From contig JAHHHR010000041.1 in assembly GCA_019359245.1 (NCBI GenBank), positions 1-64,000 of the forward strand: a stretch of 64,000 nucleotides of DNA. The letters run 5' to 3'. A model generated the notes under the pieces. That model was given only the letters and a program-made list of their open reading frames with translations, was not told where the DNA came from and ran no database searches. The position numbers and the translations under genes were made by a program. The stretch's first letter is position 1. Each line of letters opens with the position of its first letter. This stretch comes from Nostoc desertorum CM1-VF14 (GTDB lineage: Bacteria > Cyanobacteriota > Cyanobacteriia > Cyanobacteriales > Nostocaceae). Positions 26,972 to 37,400 of the stretch are shown here, piece by piece.

Positions 26972-27332
26972 GTTCAATTTAAAACACATTGGTTAGCATA
27001 TAAGAATTACTGCGTTATTCCTGCCACAACAATGTTTTAATGAGCTATTTCGCTCTATTAAATTATTCTCTTTCTTTAGTCATCAAAAGCTACCAAAATA
27101 GCCCAATATTTGTCCCCAAGCCGAAAAGCTTTTTTTGTTTTGAGGAAACATACTCCCTTGGAGGGTTACATTTAATTCTGGTATACCCAAAGTTTTTAAT
27201 GTCAGAAATTATATGCTTCATCTGACGTCACTTGAGACTAAAGACTGATTTCTCAATTGAGTTCCACCAATAGGATTAGAAAATACCTACATTTTTTGGG
27301 GCTAGAAAATAACAGATTTTTCAATTGTTACC

Positions 27333-27512
27333 ATGTCCAATAGTGTTTTACCTCAAGAGGGTTCTCAACAACAAGTAACATCTCAAACAAAAGTAGTACA
27401 AGAGGACTCTGCTGGTGGATTCAAGCCTAGTTATAATAATTGGGCTTTTGATCTGGCTTGGTTTGGGCAAGTTAGAGCAACAGTTTTATCAAGTAGGGAA
27501 AGTCCCACTTAG
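27333..27512 (+). CDS. Small hypothetical ORF or N-terminal fragment
   Basis: ATG 27333 starts a 59-codon frame (MSNSVLPQEGSQQQVTSQTK, later NWAFDLAWFGQVRATVLSS). The polar N terminus followed by a WAFDLAWFGQ segment looks like the beginning of a larger cyanobacterial protein. The stop after SRESPT may mark a truncation. It ends 67 bp before the RTX lipase. No family is recognised. Confidence 0.35.
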   Translation: MSNSVLPQEGSQQQVTSQTKVVQEDSAGGFKPSYNNWAFDLAWFGQVRATVLSSRESPT

Positions 27513-27579
27513 AAATCTGCCAGGGTAAAACATAATTTTCGCCTAAAGAAATAGAAATTTTCCATATAGAATTTTTCAG

Positions 27580-28911
27580 ATGGTTGAAGTCAACTTTAAT
27601 GTTTGGGGTAACGGTTCTATCAACCGTTCTGGGCGCATAACTTCTGAGGCACCAACCTATGTTGTTATTCATGGCTATCAAAGCACTGGTGGCAATGTAG
27701 GCAATAACTACAAAGCCGCTGACTGGATGGAAAATATAGCCCAAACCATTCGGCAACGTGAGTCAAATGCTAATATCATTCTCCTAGATTGGGAAGAAGG
27801 AGCTAGTTCCTTGTGGTATTCCACTTCCGCCGCCACAACGCGCGATGTCGCCAGTCAGCTGGCTACCTACTTAGTAAATAATGGTGTAGATCCGACTTAC
27901 ACCAACCTGATTGGACATAGTTTGGGAGCGCACATTGCCGGATTCACTGGCTCAACCTACCGTGAATCTACAGGGCGCTCTCTTACTCAAATAGTAGGTT
28001 TAGATCCAGCAGGGCCTGAGTTTGAAGGCAAAGCAGCAAGCGAACGCTTAGATCCAAGTGACGCCAATCGCGTTGTATCTATTCATACTAGCGAAACTTT
28101 AGGCTATGATGCTCGGTTGGCTACTCTGGATGTCTATGCCAACTGGAACGATCTATTTCAGCCTGGACAGTGGAATTTTGCTGGTAATCATGGTTATGCC
28201 AATATTCTCTATACAGAACTACTCCAAGGCAATAGCTTTACCCAGTGCAACGGTATTCTCCTGAACTTGAATACAGTAGTCAATGCTGAATTTACTGGGC
28301 AGAACGATACCAGCACAAAAAACAATTTGACTATTGTTGCTTTGAATCTTTTGGGTACTGCTAACAACGACACACAAGCGGGTGGTACAGCCAATGATAC
28401 CATCCGTGGTAATGCAGGAATTGACTACATTACAGGTGGCGATGGTGACGATTCCGTGTTTGGGGACGATGGTAACGATCTTCTCTATGGTGGACGTGGG
28501 AATGATTCTGCCTTCGGCGGCACTGGAAGCGATCGCCTGTTTGGAGATGAAGGTGGCGACATACTTACAGGAACAGATACAGCAACAAGAGGTATTGCTG
28601 AAGTTGACCTTTTGACTGGCGGCGCTGGGAGTGATCAGTTTGTGCTAGGTATTACTGTCGGTGTCTTCTATAGCGATAGTAATACTAGTACTTTGGGACT
28701 GGGCGACTACGCTCTGATTGCTGATTTCAATGCCACCGAAGATACGTTGCAATTGTCTGGCTCCAACTCGAGCTATAGCTTGGGAGCAGCGCCAACTGGT
28801 TTGGCTACAGGTACAGCCTTATTCCTGAATGAAACTAGTCCTGAACTAGTTGCGATCATTCAAGGTTCTAGCAACCTCACCCTTAGTGCCAGCTATTTCC
28901 TAACTGTCTAA
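27580..28911 (+). CDS. Secreted lipase-like hydrolase with RTX calcium-binding repeats
   Basis: 443 residues in two parts. Residues 1 to about 255 form an alpha/beta hydrolase of the pancreatic-lipase type: YVVIHGYQSTGG (oxyanion region), nucleophile in NLIGHSLGAHIAGF, catalytic Asp region GLDPAGPEFEG, and a candidate His in NHGYANILY. Residues about 270-345 carry nonapeptide RTX repeats (GGDGDDSVFG, DDGNDLLYGG, RGNDSAFGG, TGSDRLFGDEGGD). These bind Ca2+ and direct type I secretion through a C-terminal signal. There is no N-terminal signal peptide, as expected. No HlyB/HlyD partner lies nearby. Likely an extracellular lipid or ester hydrolase. Confidence 0.9.
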   Translation: MVEVNFNVWGNGSINRSGRITSEAPTYVVIHGYQSTGGNVGNNYKAADWMENIAQTIRQRESNANIILLDWEEGASSLWYSTSAATTRDVASQLATYLVNNGVDPTYTNLIGHSLGAHIAGFTGSTYRESTGRSLTQIVGLDPAGPEFEGKAASERLDPSDANRVVSIHTSETLGYDARLATLDVYANWNDLFQPGQWNFAGNHGYANILYTELLQGNSFTQCNGILLNLNTVVNAEFTGQNDTSTKNNLTIVALNLLGTANNDTQAGGTANDTIRGNAGIDYITGGDGDDSVFGDDGNDLLYGGRGNDSAFGGTGSDRLFGDEGGDILTGTDTATRGIAEVDLLTGGAGSDQFVLGITVGVFYSDSNTSTLGLGDYALIADFNATEDTLQLSGSNSSYSLGAAPTGLATGTALFLNETSPELVAIIQGSSNLTLSASYFLTV

Positions 28912-28937
28912 AACATTATCTCAAATACAACTTAAAT

Positions 28938-29231
28938 AATTAATTGTCTAGTACCGCCATGTTTACCTCGAATAATTACTGGCATCTTCATTGGGGATAT
29001 CAAGAGCTTGCAACCATCTGATGACTGGCACACAGAAGAATTCCCGGTCTAAATACAATCGTTCTATTTTAAGCTTCAAAGGCTCAATCAGAGCTAAAAG
29101 ATAAGTAATAATTGCTACTAAAGTATTTTGTTATTGAACAGCTTTAATAGCTAAGGTAACTCGTTTATTCTTTTTAATTACATAGACAGTAGCGTAGGCA
29201 TAAAAAGAACAAGTGCCACTTTTACCTTAAC
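28938..29231 (-). pseudogene. ISH3-like transposase fragment
   Basis: Reading the minus strand gives KGKSGTCSFYAYATVYVIKK, a stop, LKLKIERLYLDREFFCVPVI, RWLQALDIP and a further stop or frameshift. LYLDREF is the second catalytic Asp block of ISH3/IS1595-like cyanobacterial transposases, as I recall the family. The 3' part, with the final Glu, is cut. It is a dead remnant between the RTX lipase and the oxidoreductase. Confidence 0.6.
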
Positions 29232-29270
29232 CTATCACGGATGCTCTACACCTATATTTTTCAAGCACGA

Positions 29271-30209
29271 CTAAATAATAATAGCAATCTTACCTACTGC
29301 TCGCTCACTTTCGCTATAAGTATGAGCTGCTGCTAATTCTTGTAAAGGATAAGTACGGTCAACGATTACACCAATTTTACCTGTCTCAATCAACTCTTTG
29401 AGGTAAATTAAGTCTTGGGCATTTGGTTTCTCAAAGACCAACTTAGCTTTTTTGCCAGGAATAATTTTGGTTAATAAATTTTGCAGAATACTTTTAGGAC
29501 TAGGTAGTGTTGTGATATAAACTCCATTAGGTTTCAACACTTTCTTACTCTGAAAAAATGAGCTTTTTGCAACTGCATCAAAAATTACATCGTACTGTAA
29601 TGTACTATTAGTAAAGTCTTGTTGAGTATAGTCAATAACACGATCTGCACTTAGAGATTTAATCAAATCTAAGTTTTTTGTACTGCTAACTCCCGTCACT
29701 TCTGCCCCTAAAACCTTAGCTATTTGAATAGCAAAAGTTCCTACACCACCCGCAGCGCCATTAATGAGAACAGCTTGTCCTGGCTGAGTATTACCCTGGT
29801 TACGTAAGGCTTGCAGTGCTGTGAGTGCTGCCAAAGGTACGCTAGCAGCTTCTTCATAAGTTAAATTATTTGGTTTAGTAGCAACCAAGTTTTCTGAAAC
29901 AGCTGCAAATTCCGCGTAAGCACCGCCAGATAAGCCAGTGCGTCCATAGATAGCATCTCCTGGTTGAAAGCGTGTAGCATCAGAGCCAACTGCTACCACT
30001 TCTCCGGCTAAATCAAAGCCTAGAATCTTGGGAAATTTATTGCCAGTCGTGAAACTCAACATTCCCTTACGGATTTTCCAGTCAATAGGATTAACGCTGC
30101 TAGCATGAACTTTCACAAGTAATTGCGTTGGCTCGATTTGTGGTTCCTCCAAGTCTTCATACTGCAAAACCTCAGTAGAACCATATTGATGGATGACAAC
30201 TGCTTTCAT
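29271..30209 (-). CDS. Zinc-independent quinone-type NADPH oxidoreductase (MDR family)
   Basis: About 312 residues when started at ATG 30209, which has AGGAGG 7 bp upstream. The 22-residue N-terminal extension of the longer frame is rejected. Medium-chain dehydrogenase architecture: KVHASSVNPIDWKIRKGML, then the Rossmann motif NGAAGGVGTFAIQIAKVLGA (about 148-167) and DYTQQDF. The Cys/His zinc ligands of alcohol dehydrogenases are absent, so it is a zeta-crystallin/quinone reductase-like enzyme. It lies downstream of devA in the same direction but about 280 bp away. Membership of the biosynthetic locus is possible, not shown. Confidence 0.85.
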   Translation of the reverse strand: MKAVVIHQYGSTEVLQYEDLEEPQIEPTQLLVKVHASSVNPIDWKIRKGMLSFTTGNKFPKILGFDLAGEVVAVGSDATRFQPGDAIYGRTGLSGGAYAEFAAVSENLVATKPNNLTYEEAASVPLAALTALQALRNQGNTQPGQAVLINGAAGGVGTFAIQIAKVLGAEVTGVSSTKNLDLIKSLSADRVIDYTQQDFTNSTLQYDVIFDAVAKSSFFQSKKVLKPNGVYITTLPSPKSILQNLLTKIIPGKKAKLVFEKPNAQDLIYLKELIETGKIGVIVDRTYPLQELAAAHTYSESERAVGKIAIII

Positions 30210-30489
30210 GACCTTCCTCCTCATATCTTGTGTTTTATAGAATTGAAATAATTTTTTTAATAAAATTGATAGCAAAATAAAATTTAGGCTCTTTATTACT
30301 TGTTATGCTAAAAACGCTTATAAAATAGCTCAGATTCCTTACAGGGCAAAAAAGACAGCTTTTAAGCTTGGATTTTGAGCCTTTGGAATAAAATTAAGGT
30401 TAAAACTACCCAAAAGCCTTGCTATTAAAGGTAAATCTCGAATTATTATTTCAATTTCAGCATAAAACCTACGGAAGAGCCAAAATTTA

Positions 30490-31209
30490 TTACTTATCTA
30501 ATAAATAGCCATCTTCCATGTAAATAATCCGATCTGCAATGTCTAAAATGCGATTATCATGAGTTACTAACAAGATAGTACAATTTTGTTCTTTAGCTAG
30601 GTTTTGCATTAATTCTAATACTTCTCTTCCCGATTTTTTATCGAGTGATGCTGTTGGTTCATCAGCTAGAACAATTTTAGGATTGGCAACCAAAGCACGA
30701 GCGATCGCAACTCGTTGTTTTTGTCCACCCGATAAATTATTTGGATAGTATTTCAGTCGATGTCCTAGTCCTACAGATTCCAGTATTTGTGCTGCTTGTT
30801 CCTTTCTTTGAGAGTAAGGGAACTCTTCATGCAGTTGCAAAGACATCTCTACATTTTCTTGTACAGTTAGACTGTCAATTAAGTTGTGCGCTTGAAAAAT
30901 ATAGCCAATTTGTCGGCGTAATTGTAGCAATAACCTATCAGAAGCACCGCATAGTTCTTGTCCCATTATTTGTAAGCTACCTTGTTGACAAGAACGTAAT
31001 CCACCTATGAGAGTTAATAAGGTGGTTTTTCCTGAGCCGGATGGGCCTGTCATAATGACGATAGATCCAGGATTAATGGTTAGATTGATATCGGTTAAAA
31101 CTTGTTTGCGTAATTTTCCTTGTCCAAAGTATTGATTGACATTACGGATGTTAATGATGGGTTCAGTTATTCCTGATTTAATTGGGTTAGGGTAATTTAG
31201 TGTTTGCAT
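30490..31209 (-). CDS. devA: DevA-type ABC exporter ATPase
   Basis: 239 residues: Walker A MTGPSGSGKTTLLTLIGGL (about 54-72), Q-loop IGYIFQAHNLIDSLTV, signature NNLSGGQKQRVAIARAL, Walker B VLADEPTASLD, H-loop VTHD. The FQAHNL sequence and the MacB/LolD-type length are typical of DevA from the heterocyst glycolipid exporter family. Its partners devC and devB lie about 11 kb upstream on the same strand, beyond the PKS, ACP and FAAL genes. This arrangement places the exporter subunits at both ends of one biosynthetic block. It works at the inner membrane, powering lipid export through DevB and a TolC-like outer-membrane channel (not in the window). Confidence 0.9.
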   Translation of the reverse strand: MQTLNYPNPIKSGITEPIINIRNVNQYFGQGKLRKQVLTDINLTINPGSIVIMTGPSGSGKTTLLTLIGGLRSCQQGSLQIMGQELCGASDRLLLQLRRQIGYIFQAHNLIDSLTVQENVEMSLQLHEEFPYSQRKEQAAQILESVGLGHRLKYYPNNLSGGQKQRVAIARALVANPKIVLADEPTASLDKKSGREVLELMQNLAKEQNCTILLVTHDNRILDIADRIIYMEDGYLLDK

Positions 31210-31298
31210 AAATTTCGGATTTTTTGAACGCAGAGATACGCGGAGGTTTTATGAGGAGGGAAGCGGAAGGGATTAAGGGATTATTTGATTATCAAAAT

Positions 31299-31337
31299 GC
31301 CGAGCATTTCTTGATATTAGTTTAAGGAATGCTCGGC
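31299..31337 (-). terminator. Stem-loop between PKS and devA
   Basis: A 14-bp stem (31299-31312 with 31324-31337, one mismatch, containing CCGAGCATT/AATGCTCGG) with an 11-base loop. On the minus strand it is followed by TTTT. It may end most PKS transcripts and let a fraction read into devA. Confidence 0.5.
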
Positions 31338-31375
31338 TTGGTTTTAGTTAGAGATGATTTTGAGTGGGGTTGCCT

Positions 31376-31478
31376 CAATACGGTTCAGTTAAGCCTTTTT
31401 TTTTCCCCCTGCTTCCTCTGCTTCCCCTGCTCCCCCTGCCTGCCTTAACAGATAAATTTCCTTAACTAAACTGTATTG
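31376..31478. mobile_element. 103-bp MITE-like insertion with 18-bp TIRs and 10-bp target duplication
   Basis: The left end is CAATACGGTTCAGTTAAG (31376-31393). The right end is its reverse complement with two mismatches (31461-31478). Exactly outside both ends lies the same 10-mer GGGGTTGCCT (31366-31375 and 31479-31488), a target duplication. The interior is the TCCCCCTGC-type low-complexity DNA common in Nostocales. It is inserted in the last codons of the PKS gene and supplies its present stop codon. Confidence 0.85.
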
Positions 31479-34400
31479 GGGGTTGCCTAACTTTTTAAAT
31501 TCACGATCTAAAGCTAGGTAACTTGATTGGCGTTGCTCTGCTAACAATGGAGATAATTTTTCTATGGGCATTAGTCCTGTTAGCGTAATACTTATGACCT
31601 CAGATTGGCTTATTTGATGAGGTTTTGGGTTAACAGCTAGAGACACTGTACATTCAGGGGTTAGTGATGTGGTTTGTTTTTGAGGATTTTTGTTGATGAC
31701 TGGAGGTAACTGAGGAAAATTGTCTTCATTGCTACTATCAGTAACACTCACTTTATAAGTCTTGTGTTCAAAAGGATATGTTGGTAATGGTACTCGACTA
31801 ACATCTGAAGAAAATAGAGGTTTAGTGTTAAACCGCACACCTGCAATATATAATTTTGCTAGTGTCACAAGCCAACGTTTCACAGATGGTTGCTGGTTAT
31901 CAGCACAGAACCACAACTGTGGATTATCTACTAATTGTTTTTTGAGGAATTGAGCATTTCCTAAATCTAGATAAACTGCTTCTTCACTGACAACTTCTTG
32001 ACAGCTAGCAAGATTTAATTGTGAAGAAGTTTGCACCAGTTTTGCTAGTTGTGGGTGAGAAATTGTCACAGAGTTTCTGAAGATGCCGCCTACAGTTACT
32101 AGTGGGCAAGTCCAGGTAGGTGCGATCGCCTCTGTATGCTGTTCATTAACAGGATGAATAATTGTGCCTGCTTCTATCTGTACTAGCAATGACATCGCCT
32201 GTTCTAAAGGAATTTTGCCAGTCAGACAAGCTCCTACTAAAACGCCTGTTCCTTGTACTAGTAAGCTATTGGGTTGGAGTTCTAGAGACATCAGCAACCG
32301 ACCCAAGGCATACTGGACTGCAAAAGTGTGTGCTTTGTTTGTCAGGGCATTTCTACGGTTTGAAGCTTGAGTCCAGAGGTTTTCGCACTGAGTGTAAGCT
32401 TGCTGAAAATGAGGGAAACGTTGTCCTAATGTTTCCACTTCCTCCGGTGCTAGAGCAATGCTGTCATCCATGACTACGTGTACTCTAGCTACGCGTTGGG
32501 GATTAGCACGACCTGCGTAAATATCTGAATGTGGCTGTTCCAAACAAATTGCTTTGAGGGTTTCTAGCAGATGTTGGCGATTGCTTACAACCATAGCAGC
32601 TTTATAAGCCTGTTCCCTTTGAGTATTATTCATAGTGAAGCATACTTGGGCAGCTTGTTGTTCAGGATACTTCACAAGATGGTCGAGCAGTTGTGTAGCC
32701 ACTTGCTTAAGAATTTTTTGGTTCCGCGCAGTCAATAACAGTAAATTAGGTGCAGATTGATTGGCATTAGCTGGGCGTTGAGATAATACCGGAGATTCTT
32801 CTAGAATTACGTGACAGTTAGTACCACCAAATCCAAATCCATTGATACCTGCACGCCTTGGACTAGTCTTGACAGACCAATTCATCCCTTGTTCGCCGAT
32901 AGGATAGAAAGGTGTCTCGGCAAAATTAATATGGGGATTGGGGTCTTGAAAACCGACAGTACCGGGAATGTTACCATGCTGCATAGCTAGTACAACTTTA
33001 ATCAGGCTGACTATGCCAGAGGCAGACAACATATGACCAATAGAAGATTTTACCGAACCGATCGCACAGAAGCTGCGATCGCTAGTAAAACTGCGGAAGG
33101 CTTGAGTCATGCCCTCGACTTCGACGGGGTCTCCAAGTAAAGTACCTGTACCATGCGTTTCAATGTAAGATACTGTTTGCGGGTCGATACCAGCATTACG
33201 ATAAGCTTTGCGGATGGCTTCTGCTTGTCCTTTGGGATTAGGTGCTGTGATTCCTTGAGAATGTCCATCATTATTCACTGCCACACCTTTAATAACTGCG
33301 TGAATATAATCACCATCGGCGATCGCATCTTTCAGGGGTTTGAGAATTACTACACCTGCGCCTTCGCCTAAAACCATGCCACCAGCACGGCGATCAAAGG
33401 GGTAACATTTGCCATCAGGGGAGAGAGCCTTAACCTTGCTCAAAAAGGTATAAGGGCTAGGGCTGAGATTCAGATTCACTCCCCCAACAATCGCCATGCG
33501 AGTTTGACCAGCACGCAAACTTTCACAAGCAATATTTAATGCTACTAGTGATGAAGAACAAGCTGTATTCACTGACAAGCTTGGTCCATTGAAATCTAGA
33601 CAGTGGCTGACTCTAGCAGCAATGCCATTTAACTCGTTACCTGCTGCTGACTCTGGCAGAATTTCGCTGGGTTTGAGTACATTTGTCAAGGTTCCCAGCA
33701 AGTTTTGCTGATCCTGGGGAGACAGGCTACTAAACCAAGAGCTTGTTTCTAAACGCTTCCGCAATACAGCATATTGTTGATAATTAATGAAGTGTTCTAC
33801 ATAGTTATTTTGTCCACAACCAACAAACACGCCTATATCTTGGGTACGATATCTGCCGCCGTAACCTGCCATTTGTAAAGCTTGCCAAGCGACTTCTAAA
33901 AACAATCGCTGTTGCGGATCCATTGCTGTGGCTTCACGGGGAGAGATGCCGAAGAATAGGGCATCAAAATCATACGGACGCTCGAGAAATCCGCCCCGTT
34001 TACAATAAGTTGTATGTGCCGCCGTGCCATCTTTTTCAAAGTAATCTTCAGTTGACCAACGTTCAGCAGGCACATCACGAATAACTGATTTTCCTGCCAT
34101 CAGTAAATCCCAATACTGTTCTAAATTATCAGCGCCAGGCACTTTACAAGCCATACCAATAATTGCAATGTCTTGTTCTCTTATTTCCTGTGCTTGAATG
34201 TTCACGTTTTTGAGATTTTCTGGTTGGTTGTTGTTAATAGTAGGAACCTTTGTCGTTTCAGCATTTTTGGATATATTTGGTGCAGTATAGCCCTGACTTT
34301 CTAAGAAATCTGCCAAATCATCAGGGGTTTGATATTCAAATAATAAAGTAGGAAATAACTCTTGGTTGAGGGTTTGGCTGAGTTGTTTGATGGCTTCTAT

Positions 34401-37400
34401 CATCCCAATTGAATCTAAGTCTAGTTCTTGAAAGTTTTTACTTCCTTCTAGTTGTGCTTCAGGAATAGATAGATATTGAGCTAAGATTCCCCGCACTAAT
34501 TGACGCATATTTTGAGTTTTCGGAAGAGATGGAGGGGTAATTGGTAGTTGGGGTTGTTCTGGTTGAATAAATTTTGGCTCAATCAAATCAATAATGTGAA
34601 TTACAGCAGATTCATTTGAAGATAAAGCTTGCAAAAAGGCGTTGACAGCTTGTGGCGGCGCGAGTAAATTTAAACCTTTAGCTTTAGCTATAAATGTGAG
34701 AGCAAAGCCACCAATTTTTGCCATGCCTTTATCACGCCATAAGGAGAAATTCACAGCTAGCGATCGCCCGGCTCCTCCTCTTTGGGTACGATAAATAACA
34801 TAATTATCTAAGAAAGCGTTAGCGGCGGCATAATCTCCTAAGTTTGCGCCCCATTGGGGATGAGAAGCAGCGGCTGAGGAAATGACCACAAAAGATTTTA
34901 AGGGTTCGTTTTGTGTGACCTGATCTAAAATTATTGTGCCTTGGACTTTAGGAGCCAATACTGGAGCAACAGTTTTTGGTGTTTTGTTAATAACTTTAAA
35001 TGTGGTATTATGTTGAACACCCGCAGCGTGGATAACTCCATCTAAGTGACCAAAGCAATCATGGATGTTTACTATTAACTGTTGCATCTGGGCTGCATTG
35101 GTGACATCTACAGCTTGATACATAACTGTAGCGCCCAGTTGCTCTAAGTCGCGAATTACTTGAATGCGTTTACTATTGGTTTTATCTGTCTGCAAAGCAT
35201 CCCAAGTATCTTGGGGTGGTAAGGTACTCCGTCCAGTAAGTACCAAATTCACGGGTACTTGACTCACCAGTCCCTTAGCTATTTCTGCTCCCACATCACT
35301 AGTACCACCAGTAATCAACCAAGTTTCTCTGGCAGTATGAGTTTTAGGAGATCCAGCATTGGGGGTAACTTTGATTTTTTCTAAGGTGCGTCTGAGGCGT
35401 TGTCCTTGGCGAATAGCTACTATACCATCTTGAGCAGGTTTAGCTGCTAACTCTTGGAATAAAATTTGGGCTAATGTTTCTGAAGATATGCTTTGGGGAA
35501 TTACATCTACTATTTTGGTTTGTATATTTTCGTTTTCTTGAGTAATTGTTTGTGCTATTGTAGCTCCCATTACTTGATGTAAACCGGAAATCTGTTCATT
35601 TGCAGATGTAATATAAGCACCTTGAGTTAACACAAGGAAGTTAATAGGAATGTCAGGATAATATTTAATTAATGCCTGTCCTAACAACAAGATATTATAT
35701 ATGTTTTCTTCTAGCTGATTGTAATTGCCACTGCTGATAATGGTTGAGCCTAGAGCTTGAGTATAATTCCATAAATAAATAGTTGCACTAACTTTCCAGC
35801 CATCTGCTTTAATTACTTGCATTAACTGCTCGTAGTCTTGAGGATGAGATGGGTTAATCGTAAAATTCCGGGCATTATCTTGGATAAATTTTTCACCAGC
35901 AGTCACAAAATAAACAGCGTATTTTTTGTTATCAAACAGCTTGCCTAAATTTTCTGCAAGGTTGTCACTATCTTTGAAAATGACCACAGCGCCGGCAGGC
36001 ATTTCTGGAGAGACAATTAAGGATTCTGGCTGCCATTGCCAACCGTAAAACCATTCTTGAACTAAGGGATCAATAGTTTGCTTGTACAAGGTATTTGTTA
36101 AATTTTGGCTAGGAGAGACTACAGGTGATGATAGTTGAGGAAGATTCTGCTCAGTTGCAGGATGATGAGAATTGAGCTGCATATCTGATGCTTGTATCCA
36201 AAAACTTTCACGCTGAAATGGATAAGTTGGTAATGATACTTTTTGGCGAACATAATCTTGGTCAAATCCAATCCAATTAACTTCAAAGCCACGAACATAT
36301 AAAGTTTTGAGACTATCGAGTAATTGCGCCCAGTCTGCCTGACCTTTTTTGAGAGAATGTAACCAAGTTGCCGCATTTTCAGGTAAACACCGTTGCCCCA
36401 TTCCCGATAATATTGGTGTGGAACCAATCTCTAGAAATAATTCATAACCTTCTTGATGCAGTGTTTTGACCCCATCAGCAAATCTCACAGCCTCACGGAT
36501 ATGATGAGTCCAGTAACTAGCTGACATGACTTCATCTGTAGTCAGTTGCCCAGTCAGGTTAGAAACTAACTGAACTTGGGGTTCTGAGTAATTCACTTTT
36601 GCCGCAATTTGCTGGAAATCTGCCAGTATGGGTTCCATCAAGGGGGAGTGGAAAGCGTGGGAAACATTCAACTTTGTTGTTTTGACTCCCTCGGCTGTCA
36701 GTTGCTGCACCACTGCTTGTATTGCCTGACGCGCACCGGAAATGACGATGTTTTCTAGGCCGTTGATGGCGGCAATTCCCACTACATCTTGATAAGGTGC
36801 TATGGCTTGGCTAACCCTGGCTTCAGTGGCAAATACTACAACCATCTCCCCATCACGGGGCAAACTTTGCATCAGTTGACCACGGTTAGCTATTAGCTTG
36901 ATGGCATCTTCTAAACTAAATACACCAGCCACGCAAGCAGCAGCATATTCACCAACGCTATGTCCCATGACTGCATCGGGTTCTATACCCCAGGATTGCC
37001 ATAGTTTGGCTAAGGCATACTCTAAAGCGAAAAGTGCAGGTTGAGTATAAGCAGTTTCATTCAGAGGTGAGTTAACACCATCAGGATAGAGGACTGATAA
37101 TAGAGGTTGTTCCAGGTAAGGGCGTAACAACTGGTCACAATGGTCTAACGCTTGGCGGAAACTGGGTTGAGTTGCATACAGTTCACGCCCCATATCTACG
37201 TACTGCGAACCTTGACCTGTAAAGATAAAGGCTATCTTTGGTTTTTTGCGGTTACGTACTTGCCCAGTTGCTAATTCTGCTAGTTGTTTGCCGGTAGCAA
37301 ACCCCCCTAGTTGTTGGCATAATGTTTCCGTAGATGCTGCGGCGATCGCTAGACGATGGGGAAAATGCGATCGCCCTGTATTCGCACTAAAGCAAATATC

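Noticed and set aside
27040..27225. 61-codon hydrophobic ORF
   Set aside because: Composition follows AT-rich non-coding DNA and there is no ribosome site.
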